From assembly GCA_949710005.1 (NCBI GenBank), contig OX453284.1:8156477-8220476 (forward strand): a stretch of DNA of 64,000 nucleotides. The letters are read 5' to 3'. Below are positions 34,201 to 41,623 of this stretch, in pieces. The stretch comes from Ricordea florida (Eukaryota > Cnidaria > Anthozoa > Corallimorpharia > Ricordeidae). The position numbers and the translations under genes were made by a program. The stretch's first letter is position 1. Each line of letters starts with the position of its first letter. The notes beneath the pieces are model-generated. The model worked only from the letters and a program-made list of their open reading frames with translations. It made no database searches and had not been told where the DNA came from.

Positions 34201-37200
34201 GGATGACTTGCTGTCGGGAGCAGCGACCGTGCAGGAAGCCAAATACCGGAAGCATTCTGCCATCGAAATATTTGAAGACGCGCAGTTCACCCTTCATAAG
34301 TGGCATTCCAATGTGCCGGCACTAGAAGGGAGTACCGACAACAAAAGTAGCGACTTGACCTTCGCTAAGCAGCAGCTACAACCGTTACGATCGTCTCCAG
34401 CCAGTATGCTTGGACTGGGTTGGGACAAAGTCAGAGATGAATTAAGCGTCAAGTTTCCTACTGAAGTGGTCGCACCGACCAAGAGAGGCGTGTTGAGCAA
34501 GCTGTCTAAAGTGTATGACCCGTTGGGTTTAGTTTCGCCTGTAACCCTTCAAGGCAAGATGATCTTGAGAGACATCTGCGACCGAAAGGTAGCATGGGAT
34601 GCTGAACTAACAGCGCCGTTATTACAGAAATGGAAGAAATGGGAGACGGCCCTACCGCAGGAACAGCTGGTACCAAGGCCAATAACAAGCTATCGAGAAC
34701 CCCTGTTAGAAGTAGAACTGCACGGTTTCGGTGATGGGAGTAAAGAAGGCGTTGGAGCAGCAGTGTACACAGTAGTGCGTCAACATTCCGGCACAACTAA
34801 CCGCTTGGTAGCTGCTAAAGCCCGTCTTGCTAAGAAAGGTCTCACGATACCTCGTCTTGAGCTTGTCGCCGCTCACATGGCAGCCAACTTGATCGCTAAT
34901 GTGAAGAATGCCTTAGATGGTTTGCCTGTCTCATCAACACATTGCTGGCTCGACAGTACCGTCGCGCTCCACTGGATTAAAGGGGGAGGCGAGTATAAGC
35001 AATTCGTGCAGAACCGGGTGATGAAGATCAAGTCAAAGGGGGAAATCGAGTGGCGACATGTAAGCTCCCGCGAGAACCCAGCTGACCTGGCGAGCCGAGG
35101 GGGGACCGTAAGTGGGGCAGACCTCTGGTGGAATGGACCCCGGTGGTTGGCCAACCGAGAAGAATGGCCTGCTAACCCTGTCACTGCCCCATCACTGGAA
35201 TCAGAAGCCGAAGCCAAAACAATCCGTGAAGTCCTAGCCGTGACCCAAACTAAAGTTATCAGTGACGACTTGCATGAAGTGCTAAAGAAGCACGACCTTA
35301 GGCGTGCTGTAAGGGTCGCTGCCTTGATCAAGAGATTCATAACCAACTGCAAGTCACCAGGAAAACTGTCAGGGCCTATAACAACCTCTGAAGTGAAGAA
35401 TGTTTATAAGAGGTGGATCTGGCAAGCACAGCAAGAAGCTATGGCTACCGACGAGTACCAGCAAATCCAAAGTACCTTGAATTTGCAGCCAAACAAAGAA
35501 GGCATCCTGGAGTGTCGTGGTCGCATACAAGGAAAATACCCCATCTTCCTACCTGAAGAAGCCACGTTCACTGAAAAGTTGGTAAGACGAATGCACTGCG
35601 AAACCTTGCATGGGGGAGTGGGCCTAACAATGGCAGCTGTCAGGGAGACCTACTGGGTACCGAGATTGCGACGACTTGTGAAGAAGGTGATCAAGAAATG
35701 CTGGGGGTGTAAAAGGTTTCAGGCAACTGCGATTGCTCCCCCTCCACCAGGTCCGCTACCAAGGAACAGAACTGAAGGGACCACGCCATTCGAGGTCGCT
35801 GGAGTGGACTTCGCAGGACCTATCCGCTATCGGAGAGGACGGAATAGCGTAGGAAAAGCCTACATCGCGCTGTTCGCCTGCAGCTTGACACGTGCAGTTT
35901 ACCTGGAGGTGGTACCAAGTCTAGAAACTGGAGCGTTTCTACAGTGTCTGAAGCGTTTCATAGCAAGACGTGGTCGGCCAAAAGTAATGTACTCTGACAA
36001 TGGAAGAACATTCGTGAAGGCTGCAAAGTGGCTGAAAACTCTTAGACAAGACGAGAAACTGCGAGGCTACCTTGAACAGCACGAGATGGAATGGCACTTC
36101 AACCTACCCCGGGCGCCGTGGTGGGGTGGTCAATACGAACGCCTTATCGGCATTGTGAAACTATCCCTCAACAAGAACATAGGGGTGGCAACCTTGACTT
36201 GGGACGAGCTAACGGAAGTAATGCTCGATGTGGAGACGCAAATTAACCGCCGTCCATTGAGTTATGTCGAAGAGGACGTACAGCTTCCTACGTTAACCCC
36301 GTCCACGTTTCTGTTTCAACGTTCAAACCAACTGCCAGAACAAGAACCCTGGAGAGAAGAGGATGTTAATTTGAGAAGACGAGCAAAGTATCTCAAGTCT
36401 TGCAAAGACCAGCTTTGGCGTCGCTGGACGAGGGAATACCTGACTGCCCTCCGTGAAAGGCACAATTTGAACCACAAGCGTAGAAACTTCGAGGTCCAAG
36501 TGGGGGACGTAGTACTAATTAAGTCGGACGAGAAGAACCGAAACAAGTGGCCAATGGGCGTGGTCAGTCAAATTTATCCCGGTCGTGATGGTGTAGTTCG
36601 AGGAGTACAGCTGGACACAGGCAAGGGTCAATTGGAGAGGCCGATCCAACACCTGTACCCAATGGAACTAAGCTGTGACAGACCCTTCACGCCAACCCTG
36701 AACCCCGAAGCAAGAGCCTTCCGTCCTCGTCGCCAGGCCGCAGTTGCGGCGTCCGATCGTATTAGGGCCACAGCAATACAAGATCTTGCTCTGGACGAGT
36801 GAACTGTTGAACACTGTCGAACTAATACCGTAACTAGGATAATTTGTTATTGTTTTGTTTGGAAATTTCGCGCGTTAAGAACATAAGTTTTAAAACTTCA
36901 CATAGTTTCCTGTCTCTAAGGCAAGAATTACAACCTAACAAGATTGCAACATATGTCTCCAGTCGTCGACATATGGGGGGAGGGTGTTGGGAAATATATC
37001 ATTGCGTTATTGTTCATGAAGAATGCGTGACTTAAATAATCGTCCCGTAGCTCCTTAAATGGAGATGTAATTAGCGAGAGCCACAGTAACACGAGAACAA
37101 TGAACTTTGTAACCAAAAAGAAAAGTGATTGAGATTCCATCGTGCAACAGAATGCTGCTGTAATCACCGAGTATTACTGTGTTCTGTTTGGGATATCGAG

Positions 37201-39142
37201 AGTTCGCGTTTCTCATTAAAATCTACATTAACATTAAGGGACTTGTTGTGGATTTCATTGAAGACGGGGGCAATTCACGACAGTTTGCATTACATTATAT
37301 ATTACCAATTACAAAACAACAATTGTTAACAATATTATTGTTGTATTAATCAAAGTGTTAAAAACATTATCTCTCCTACATGTACTAGATCTGGGTTACA
37401 GTACAATAATTATGTCATGTGAGCTTAATGTGTGCTATTTATACCATACTTACCTTCTGTCATTACCAATCACATCAAAGTATCCCACAGCTGGATATTT
37501 GGTTGGATCAAACACACCACTTGATATTTGTTTCCAGTATGCCGTCAGCAGAACTTTCTCATCATACGTCATCTTAATGATTTGTTTTTCTAAAAAGGAA
37601 AACCAAAACTAGCATTAACTTAATTATGTGTATTTCATACAACCAGCTTCCAGAATTTTCTTTCCAAGCACACTCCTTCAAGGTTTTCAACACTGCCCAT
37701 TACACTCTTATAAAGTAAAGCAGTTTGTAACAAATTACAATGTTTCACACATTTTCATTAGTCAACAAGGCAAAGTTAAAACCCACAACTATGAAAAATT
37801 TCCCAAACTAAAGTTTCTCTTTGCCCAATACTTGAGACATTTTGATGGGAATACTCCAGTGAGCTCAATAGAAATCTGCCTATTAAAAGGCCTGAAACGT
37901 TTCAGTTTTACAAGCACAGATCATGCAAAGAACATACTCATTTTTCTAGGACAATTCTGTAAAAGGGGAAAGGCACAATGAGGTTAACCCTATGTGAAGC
38001 ACCAACCCAAAGACCAGACCACAAGACCAGGAACTACTTACCCTACTCTTTACTACTGTTAAATCTCCACACTCTGTGCAAAGACAGATTAAGTGGATAT
38101 AGACAAAGGATGCAATAATTTATGGGCACTATGCAGGATCACATGGAGTGACAACTGTTTAAACAATTATGTCCTTGGAAATATACTTTATAACATTAAC
38201 ATATCCACTTGATCAGTTCCCAGCCACACAGATAAGCTTGACTACTGTTGACGCACCAGTAGCAATAATAATGACAAAAAACTCAATCAATCTGATAAAG
38301 CAAAATTGTATTTGCCAATATACGGCTATCGACTTTCAGTCCGACATTTTAATCATGGTTTTATGAGAAAACAACGGGTTTACGTTGGAATCCCCTGAAC
38401 CCGAGAAACAAAAGGTTACTACCTGATGAGCAGTTTTGACTAGGCTTACTAATGCATTGTTAAGGCTTACTAATGTCATACTGCTAAACAAATAATGATA
38501 CACTTCTAGCTTGTAACCAAAAATTTGGAAAACCGATCGAACATACAGGCCTGAAGCACAGCGGCGTAAAACCGAGTTAAATGAAAGTAAATTAAATTTC
38601 ATATATTTTGATCATAAAAATATAAGAAAGAAGGCGTCTCAAGGTAGGGTAAACTAATTCAAATATACAAAATTACTAGCTTGTAACAAAAATAAAATTG
38701 AAATACCGAGCATAAAGGCCTGTAGCATCGCGGCATCCAACCGAACTTATAAAAAATTATTTCAAATATTTTGATCATAAAATATAGAAGGGTGATGGCG
38801 TCTTAAGGAAAGATAAACTAATTCAAAAATAAAAGTTAAATTAGTACACAGATTTATCACCTGAAATCCAAGATATCACATAACCTTCATACTGTCGGCG
38901 TGAAGTAACAAAAATATACTCTTACGTGTAGAATATAAACACCAAATGAACATACCTTTGTGGTAATATTTTAAACACAGTTTGTAGTATTCTGGCAATG
39001 AAAATCCATAACTGTAAGGCTCTTCCTTTGCTCCTTTGTCAGAACGTTCTTGACACTCAACAGACGTATCCTGTTCCTCGATGATAGTTAAGTTGTGAGT
39101 AGAAGTCTCAGCAACTTCGCCGCCAAGTTCACCGTCCGCCAT
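25252..39142 (-). CDS. ACBD3: ACBD3, Golgi acyl-CoA-binding domain and GOLD domain protein
   Basis: ACBD3 is a Golgi-resident scaffold; in vertebrates it binds giantin/golgins and recruits PI4KB. The exons on the minus strand are 38956-39142, 37454-37589, 30130-30384, 29122-29270, 28216-28371 and 25252-25592. All have GT/AG introns, keep phase and total 1224 bases (407 residues plus stop). Exons 1-3 encode the acyl-CoA-binding domain ([43 protein letters not shown]). Next come a charged coiled coil ([20 protein letters not shown]), a Gln-rich stretch ([11 protein letters not shown]), and the GOLD domain ([49 protein letters not shown]). The C-terminus [13 protein letters not shown] is nearly invariant in the family. 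The start lies in AAGATGGCGG, a good initiation context that also matches the YY1 motif. Human ACBD3 is about 528 residues; the shorter N-terminus explains the difference. The exon 5 acceptor was chosen among nearby AGs for phase. Intron 2 contains a BEL/Pao element in the opposite orientation. Confidence 0.93.
26168..26285 (+). mobile_element. tRNA-like SINE head (weak)
   Basis: GGCTGGCTTAATTCGGTTGT, TAGAGAA, then CGGGTTCAAATCCC and CCAGCT resemble tRNA A and B boxes closed by an acceptor-like stem. The T stem has only three pairs, so this is not a credible tRNA gene. It is probably a SINE fragment in ACBD3 intron 5. Confidence 0.35.
26515..26935 (-). mobile_element. tRNA-derived SINE, family A, copy 2
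   Basis: The head (about 26863-26935) has box A (TTAGCTCAGTTGGTAGAGCA) and box B (AGTTCAAACC). The body matches the 4139-4256 block (AACCGTAGGTCCCGTCTCAC, TGGGACGTAAAAGAACCCAT, AAAAGAGTAGGGAGTGTTCC). It extends to an (AAAGGT)n-type end at 26515-26530. In ACBD3 intron 5. Confidence 0.7.
27453..27786. mobile_element. Palindromic element interrupted by a second MITE
   Basis: The outer arms TAAGCAACATAGTCAGTTGC, AAAGATAAGA (left) and TCTTATCTTTGCAACTGACT, ATGTTGCTT (right) are inverted copies. The hairpin MITE 27544-27681 sits in the middle, flanked by its own 8-bp duplication. This is a nested insertion in ACBD3 intron 5. Confidence 0.75.
27544..27681. mobile_element. Hairpin MITE, GGATCAAT family, copy 3
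   Basis: GGATCAATATCAGTTTCTGG and CTACCCCTCCCCTAATCCAA are mirrored on the right by GGGGAGGGGTAGGTGCACGG and CCAGAAACTGATATTGATCC. ACTGGGAG flanks both ends (27536-27543 and 27682-27689), an exact 8-bp target duplication. The arms are almost perfectly complementary, so this is the youngest-looking copy of the three. Confidence 0.85.
27907..28208. mobile_element. MITE-like repeat abutting ACBD3 exon 5 donor
   Basis: Short inverted ends TGTTCTCCAGA / TCTGGAGAACA enclose a G/C-rich interior containing repeated GTAGCCGG blocks. Its right end lies about 7 bases from the exon 5 splice donor (28211-28215 on the plus strand). A related GCCGGC/GCCTACTTT repeat is at 28508-28697, with ends AGGGGTTTCAATAGA / TTATTGAAACCCC. 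Confidence 0.5.
28508..28697. mobile_element. Short inverted-repeat element in ACBD3 intron 4
   Basis: Inverted termini AGGGGTTTCAAT and ATTGAAACCCC, with internal repeats of CGCC(G)CCTACTT. Non-coding. Confidence 0.55.
29440..29860. mobile_element. Inverted-repeat element in ACBD3 intron 3
   Basis: The left end carries a local palindrome (ACAAATTTTATCT / AGATAAAATTTGTATCCC). The right end (TATCTTCACTGCATGTGATG, GATTTTTTAGTAAAAGGAAA, AATCCTGGTATTTCATCAGT) is the inverse of 21820-21870. An open frame of about 110 codons on the minus strand has no recognised domain and is treated as part of the repeat. Confidence 0.5.
30550..31260. repeat. Repeat block in ACBD3 intron 2, incl. GATAATCACCTCGACGAAC family copy 2
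   Basis: First part (about 30555-30965): tandem TTGAAATTGAGTGCA units and inverted arms (GTAAATTTTTCAAAG / CTTTGAAAAATTTACGAGC). Second part (30970-31250): the inverse of the 22535-22840 repeat. The BEL/Pao element inserted about 30 bp to the right of this block. Confidence 0.6.
31283..31287 (+). repeat. BEL/Pao target-site duplication, left
   Basis: GTTTG, identical to 37283-37287 directly after the right LTR. Five bases is the usual duplication size for BEL/Pao integrases. Confidence 0.9.
31288..31585 (+). repeat. 5' LTR of BEL/Pao element
   Basis: Starts TGTTGGGAAATATATC and ends GGGGGCAATTCACGACA; 298 bp, matching 36985-37282. It should contain the element's promoter, but I could not place a TATA box with confidence. 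Confidence 0.95.
31589..31605 (+). promoter_or_regulatory. Primer-binding site
   Basis: TGGCACCTCCGACGGGA begins 3 bases after the 5' LTR. TGG is complementary to the CCA end of a tRNA, so the tract fits a tRNA primer site for minus-strand synthesis. The tRNA species was not identified. Confidence 0.75.
31613..36802 (+). CDS. BEL/Pao polyprotein (Gag, protease, RT, RNase H, integrase)
   Basis: 1729 residues, one ORF. The order is: a coiled-coil Gag start; a DUF1759-like Gag segment ([17 protein letters not shown], about 155-310); three CCHC/CCHC-like zinc knuckles ([42 protein letters not shown]; about 356-425); an A17-type aspartic protease ([13 protein letters not shown], near 455); a reverse transcriptase with [11 protein letters not shown] and the catalytic YVDD (residue 862); an RNase H-like Pao region ([15 protein letters not shown], near 1039; [11 protein letters not shown]); an integrase H2C2 zinc domain (HCETLHGG...CWGCKRF) and a DDE core (VDFAGP near 1397, YSDNGRTF near 1460, GGQYERLIG near 1508); and a DUF5641-type C-terminal domain ([17 protein letters not shown]). 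The start is the first ATG after the primer site. All catalytic residues appear intact, so the element could be autonomous. Confidence 0.96.
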   Translation: MEAAKSTLEAKLLQLQLTRGRTEEIMQGGMATRVQRQINTLKELTEEADGLRRSIEGTKIAAKEEIAEIKSWSDEIEVKIMEADDDISRLLKFMEELNKRDNQKLREEELDHERRLFETRLHYQTQLEAKKSSQAQQDKLTSSTSTVLEAKLPKLVISKFNGTCQDWQRFWGQFREAIDKSTIAGVTKLSYLRELLVPKVRTSIEALPFSSEGYNRAISILKDKYGKESEIVKAYNKEILELPHISGVNVKKIHEFSERLTYCVQSLETMGKLDQVNGNVSMTLDKLPGIRGDLVHTDNSWESWDFGKLVEALRQWTRRNPIEFSTSEKPDPHTVRRREKSDKLFNARQQEPKRRGCVYCDDRSHFSGECPKMTTLDERKQYLARHHLCFNCTRSGHPASKCESKSSCRRCGRRHHTSICDQTTQQQEVALTASRKGDGIFPVVNVKVNGIECRALIDTGAGSSYASAKLIDLLKIKPIDVQVKQVDMLMSRAMARLETYQTSLKSVCGEFEMEVNLIKVNKGELLEINNPHYDAVIAKYPHLKGVEMRDRDTKPQLPVHIVLGAGEYARVKTDTRPRIGKEGEPVAERTKLGWFIMSPGQEFDRNAMMLTQTSQLEYEELCRLDVLGLEDTAHDDQGAVYSEFKEQLLRSEEGWYETGLPWKGDRLALPSNKRGSLQRLDALIRKLQRTDQAQEYDNIIQEQKEQGIVEVADKDAQGVEFYIPHKAVIRENAESTKLRIVYDASARAHPSAPSLNECLHAGPPLQNKLWDVLVRQRSYPVAVTGDLQKAFLQIRIKEAERDALRFHWKKNQDEELETLRFTRVLFGLTCSPFLLEGVLECHLQSWETWKPELVAEIRKNLYVDDLLSGAATVQEAKYRKHSAIEIFEDAQFTLHKWHSNVPALEGSTDNKSSDLTFAKQQLQPLRSSPASMLGLGWDKVRDELSVKFPTEVVAPTKRGVLSKLSKVYDPLGLVSPVTLQGKMILRDICDRKVAWDAELTAPLLQKWKKWETALPQEQLVPRPITSYREPLLEVELHGFGDGSKEGVGAAVYTVVRQHSGTTNRLVAAKARLAKKGLTIPRLELVAAHMAANLIANVKNALDGLPVSSTHCWLDSTVALHWIKGGGEYKQFVQNRVMKIKSKGEIEWRHVSSRENPADLASRGGTVSGADLWWNGPRWLANREEWPANPVTAPSLESEAEAKTIREVLAVTQTKVISDDLHEVLKKHDLRRAVRVAALIKRFITNCKSPGKLSGPITTSEVKNVYKRWIWQAQQEAMATDEYQQIQSTLNLQPNKEGILECRGRIQGKYPIFLPEEATFTEKLVRRMHCETLHGGVGLTMAAVRETYWVPRLRRLVKKVIKKCWGCKRFQATAIAPPPPGPLPRNRTEGTTPFEVAGVDFAGPIRYRRGRNSVGKAYIALFACSLTRAVYLEVVPSLETGAFLQCLKRFIARRGRPKVMYSDNGRTFVKAAKWLKTLRQDEKLRGYLEQHEMEWHFNLPRAPWWGGQYERLIGIVKLSLNKNIGVATLTWDELTEVMLDVETQINRRPLSYVEEDVQLPTLTPSTFLFQRSNQLPEQEPWREEDVNLRRRAKYLKSCKDQLWRRWTREYLTALRERHNLNHKRRNFEVQVGDVVLIKSDEKNRNKWPMGVVSQIYPGRDGVVRGVQLDTGKGQLERPIQHLYPMELSCDRPFTPTLNPEARAFRPRRQAAVAASDRIRATAIQDLALDE
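36974..36984 (+). promoter_or_regulatory. Polypurine tract
   Basis: TGGGGGGAGGG lies immediately before the 3' LTR, the position where plus-strand synthesis is primed in LTR retrotransposons. Confidence 0.8.
36985..37282 (+). repeat. 3' LTR of BEL/Pao element
   Basis: 298 bp, TGTTGGGAAATA...CACGACA. I compared it line by line with the 5' LTR and saw no difference. It is followed by the second GTTTG target copy at 37283-37287. Confidence 0.95.
37590..38955. other. ACBD3 first intron, no feature recognised
   Basis: An AT-rich intron. A pair of imperfect direct repeats occurs at about 38505-38680 and 38670-38840 (CTAGCTTGTAAC..AAA, AATATTTTGATCATAAAA, GGCGTCT..AAGG). Otherwise there is nothing I can support. 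Confidence 0.4.
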
Positions 39143-40484
39143 CTTGCCACGAGTACGGACCCAAAACGCGCAGGCGCACTTGCTTCGGCACACAAAACGG
39201 CCCACAGAAACCGGAAGATCGTTTAGATGGCCCTTCGCAACCGGTAATTCAGACAACCATTTCCGGTTTGCGTGTTTGTCATTTGCATGCAAGAATACTT
39301 TGGCCGATTATTTTAACGAGGTTTAGACCTAGCTTTAAAGCAAAACCGTTACCTAAATTTAAGCTGCTCCAACTTAACCTTTCAATCACGTTTATAGCAA
39401 ACCAGGATAAGTCAAAACTTACTCACTCAAAAAACAGTTTACTTAATTAAAAATTATCACTAATTGGTCAATTTCGATCTCCTCCAGTTTTACTTAATCG
39501 TGGCTTTAGTTGAACACTGTTTAAATAAACAGTCTTTACATTATTGAGCTATTGTTTAACGAACACCTCCCAGGATGGGGGAACAGGCTCCATTGTTCCC
39601 TTATTCTTTTGCATTTTCTCTCTCGCTCCCCATTAATAAAACCACTTTTTACCACAATTGCTACAAATCTCGTAATATGATTGGCTAATTTGCCGTTGTC
39701 GCTATGAGTCCGGACAACGCTGCTCGCGTGAATGTGTCACGCACTGCCTTTTGCAAACTCCAGTGCTTTGGCCATCCAAATGACCTCTTCCATGGCTGCA
39801 CCGTAGCAAATGCCAATGTGTATGTTCTGCGGCAAAGTCATTACAATTATCCTTGAATATTTGCCGTAACTGAACAGTTGAAGTGGTAATTTCGTGAATA
39901 AACGTTCAACTTTACGGTCGCCTCGCTCGATTCAGAATTGGGTATCTTTGACAGCCAGTCAGAAACGCTCATTTTGGGGTATAAACCAATCAGATTGCGA
40001 GAAGGTCATAGACAACGCTTGTTCTTCCTTTGTGTTACGATCTTGGTCACGCTCTGAAAAAAAAAACATTTTCTTTGACGTTGATATAGTGTGGTGCTAA
40101 ACTCAGCTGTTTATGTACAAGTAAATTTAATCCTTAAGAATCCTTAAATAATTTCATTAAATTCTCTTTTAAAATTAATTAAAGAGGTAGCATTTCTAAT
40201 GGTTTTTGGAAGCTCGTTCAATGTTTTGGGTCGACGAAATTTTTGGGGGTGGAAGATGAATAATTTGCAAGTCATAATTCATTATTCTTGTTTATTTTAT
40301 TCCTATAACTCATTATTCATTTTATTATTTTCTCCATAATTCATAATTCATTTAGTATTTGCTTATTCATTCTCTGAGCAATCTTCATTATTCATTATTC
40401 CTTCAGAACTGAATACAATAACTCATTATTCCGAACCATTTTACAGCCATAATTCATAATTCATCATTCATCGTCCATCCCCCG
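39143..40484. other. ACBD3 upstream region and ATTCATTATTC low-complexity tract
   Basis: 39143 onward is the ACBD3 5' flank, presumably its promoter, with no TATA box visible. From about 40255 to 40480 the sequence is an imperfect tandem of CATAATTCATTATTC-like units. No gene is recognised. Confidence 0.45.
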
Positions 40485-40754
40485 AGAAAGGTAAAGGATC
40501 GTTGCCCTGTGACGAGGCGACGTTTGATCAAATCCAACGGTCGTCAGTTACAGGTTCTTGTGGTTCGACTGTGGATCTGTGAGTGCTTCTTAAACCTCTC
40601 TCTGATAGGTACGTCGGAGCGCTTCCATTGAGGCACTTATACATCATAACACAGGTCATTTATGGCTGATGTCAGGTGCGAATCGCTCTTGTTGATGTCC
40701 AATCATCCTTAAGATTTTAGTCCTTCGGAGATCTGATCGTATTTCTTCTAGCTT

Positions 40755-40832
40755 CCTGCGCAGACGTCCTTAGGGCTCGTTTCTCCCCCACGTCCGTGGG
40801 GGAGAAACGAGCCCTAAGGACGTCTGCGCAGG
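40755..40832. mobile_element. Perfect 38-bp-arm hairpin (foldback element)
   Basis: CCTGCGCAGACGTCCTTAGG, GCTCGTTTCTCCCCCACG is followed after two bases (TC) by its exact reverse complement. It is inserted in the dead LINE. A related hairpin sharing CTTAGGGCTCGT lies at 41223-41285. Confidence 0.85.
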
Positions 40833-41222
40833 AGGCTATATTTCTTCAGGCCAAGGACAATTCTTGTTGCACAGTTTTGAAGAAGTTGCAACTTTTTCAT
40901 GTTTTTCTTTGAGGTATTACCCCATACGGAATAGCAATACAGTAGTTTATTGAAGACAAAAGAGTGAATTAGCAGTAGGATGGTTTTTTTTTATCAAGGA
41001 GGTATTTTATACGATTAATCATAATAAACTTGCAGATACAGCTTGAAGAAATCTTGTTAATGTGGTTATTGTAATTCAAGCTATAGCTATTGTCGATGCA
41101 GACTCCGAGGTCCTTAGCTGTTGTGACAGGTTAAATGTTTTACCCATTAGAGTTACAGGTAGGGTCGGTAGAGTTTTTGTGAGTTGAGGTACTCCGATCC
41201 GCAAAAGTTTAGTCTTGGTTTA

Positions 41223-41285
41223 GCCTCCCACGCAGCCTCGTCACGCAGGATTGCGTGACGAGCCCTAAGAAGGCTGCGTGGGAGG
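41223..41285. mobile_element. Foldback hairpin, second copy
   Basis: GCCTCCCACGCAGCC and CGTCACGCA pair with TGCGTGACGAG and GGCTGCGTGGGAGG; the right arm has a few extra bases (CCCTAAGAA). Inserted within the LINE RT coding sequence right after the NPDKT motif. Confidence 0.75.
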
Positions 41286-41623
41286 CCAGTCTTGTCTGGG
41301 TTGAGTAATAACGAGTTTGTGCAGCACCATTTGGTAATCTCCCTGAGATCGTTATTTAGAATAGAAACTGTATCGGTAGTTTGGTTTGGTGGCAGGGCAA
41401 GAAGTAATTTAGTATCATCAACGTCTCCCATTGATTGACAGTGATTAGGAATAGATTACAGCTCGTTGACGTGTAAGGTAAATAACACATGACCCAGGAT
41501 GGATCCCTCTTGTAGGTTTTCTCCAAGGGCTGTTTTTGGAACGTCGCGTAGCCTGGCATGTGTAATGCTTGACTGCCGGGGAATGTCACGCCATGTTATA
41601 ACTTGTCACTCAAGAGAATCAAT

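Larger units (their letters stand above)
31288..37282 (+). mobile_element. Complete BEL/Pao LTR retrotransposon
   Basis: A 5995-bp element: 298-bp LTRs at both ends, a primer-binding site, one long polyprotein ORF, a purine tract and a 5-bp target duplication. The two LTRs look identical base for base, and the ORF has no stop or frameshift, so insertion is recent in evolutionary terms. It lies in ACBD3 intron 2 in the orientation opposite to the gene; without it that intron would be about 1.07 kb instead of 7.07 kb. No envelope ORF is seen. Confidence 0.97.
40485..41590 (-). pseudogene. Decayed CR1/L2-like LINE reverse transcriptase fragment
   Basis: The minus strand preserves blocks of a non-LTR RT: VDDTKLLLALPPNQ (the catalytic Y of YVDD is replaced), LREITKWCCTNSLLLNPDKT, GVPQLTKTLPTLPVTLMGKT, then, after shifts, ICKFIMINRIKYLLDKKK and MKKLQLLQNCATRIVLGL-type sequence. 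Frameshifts and stops break it, and two foldback hairpins are inserted (41223-41285 and 40755-40832). Non-functional. Confidence 0.8.
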
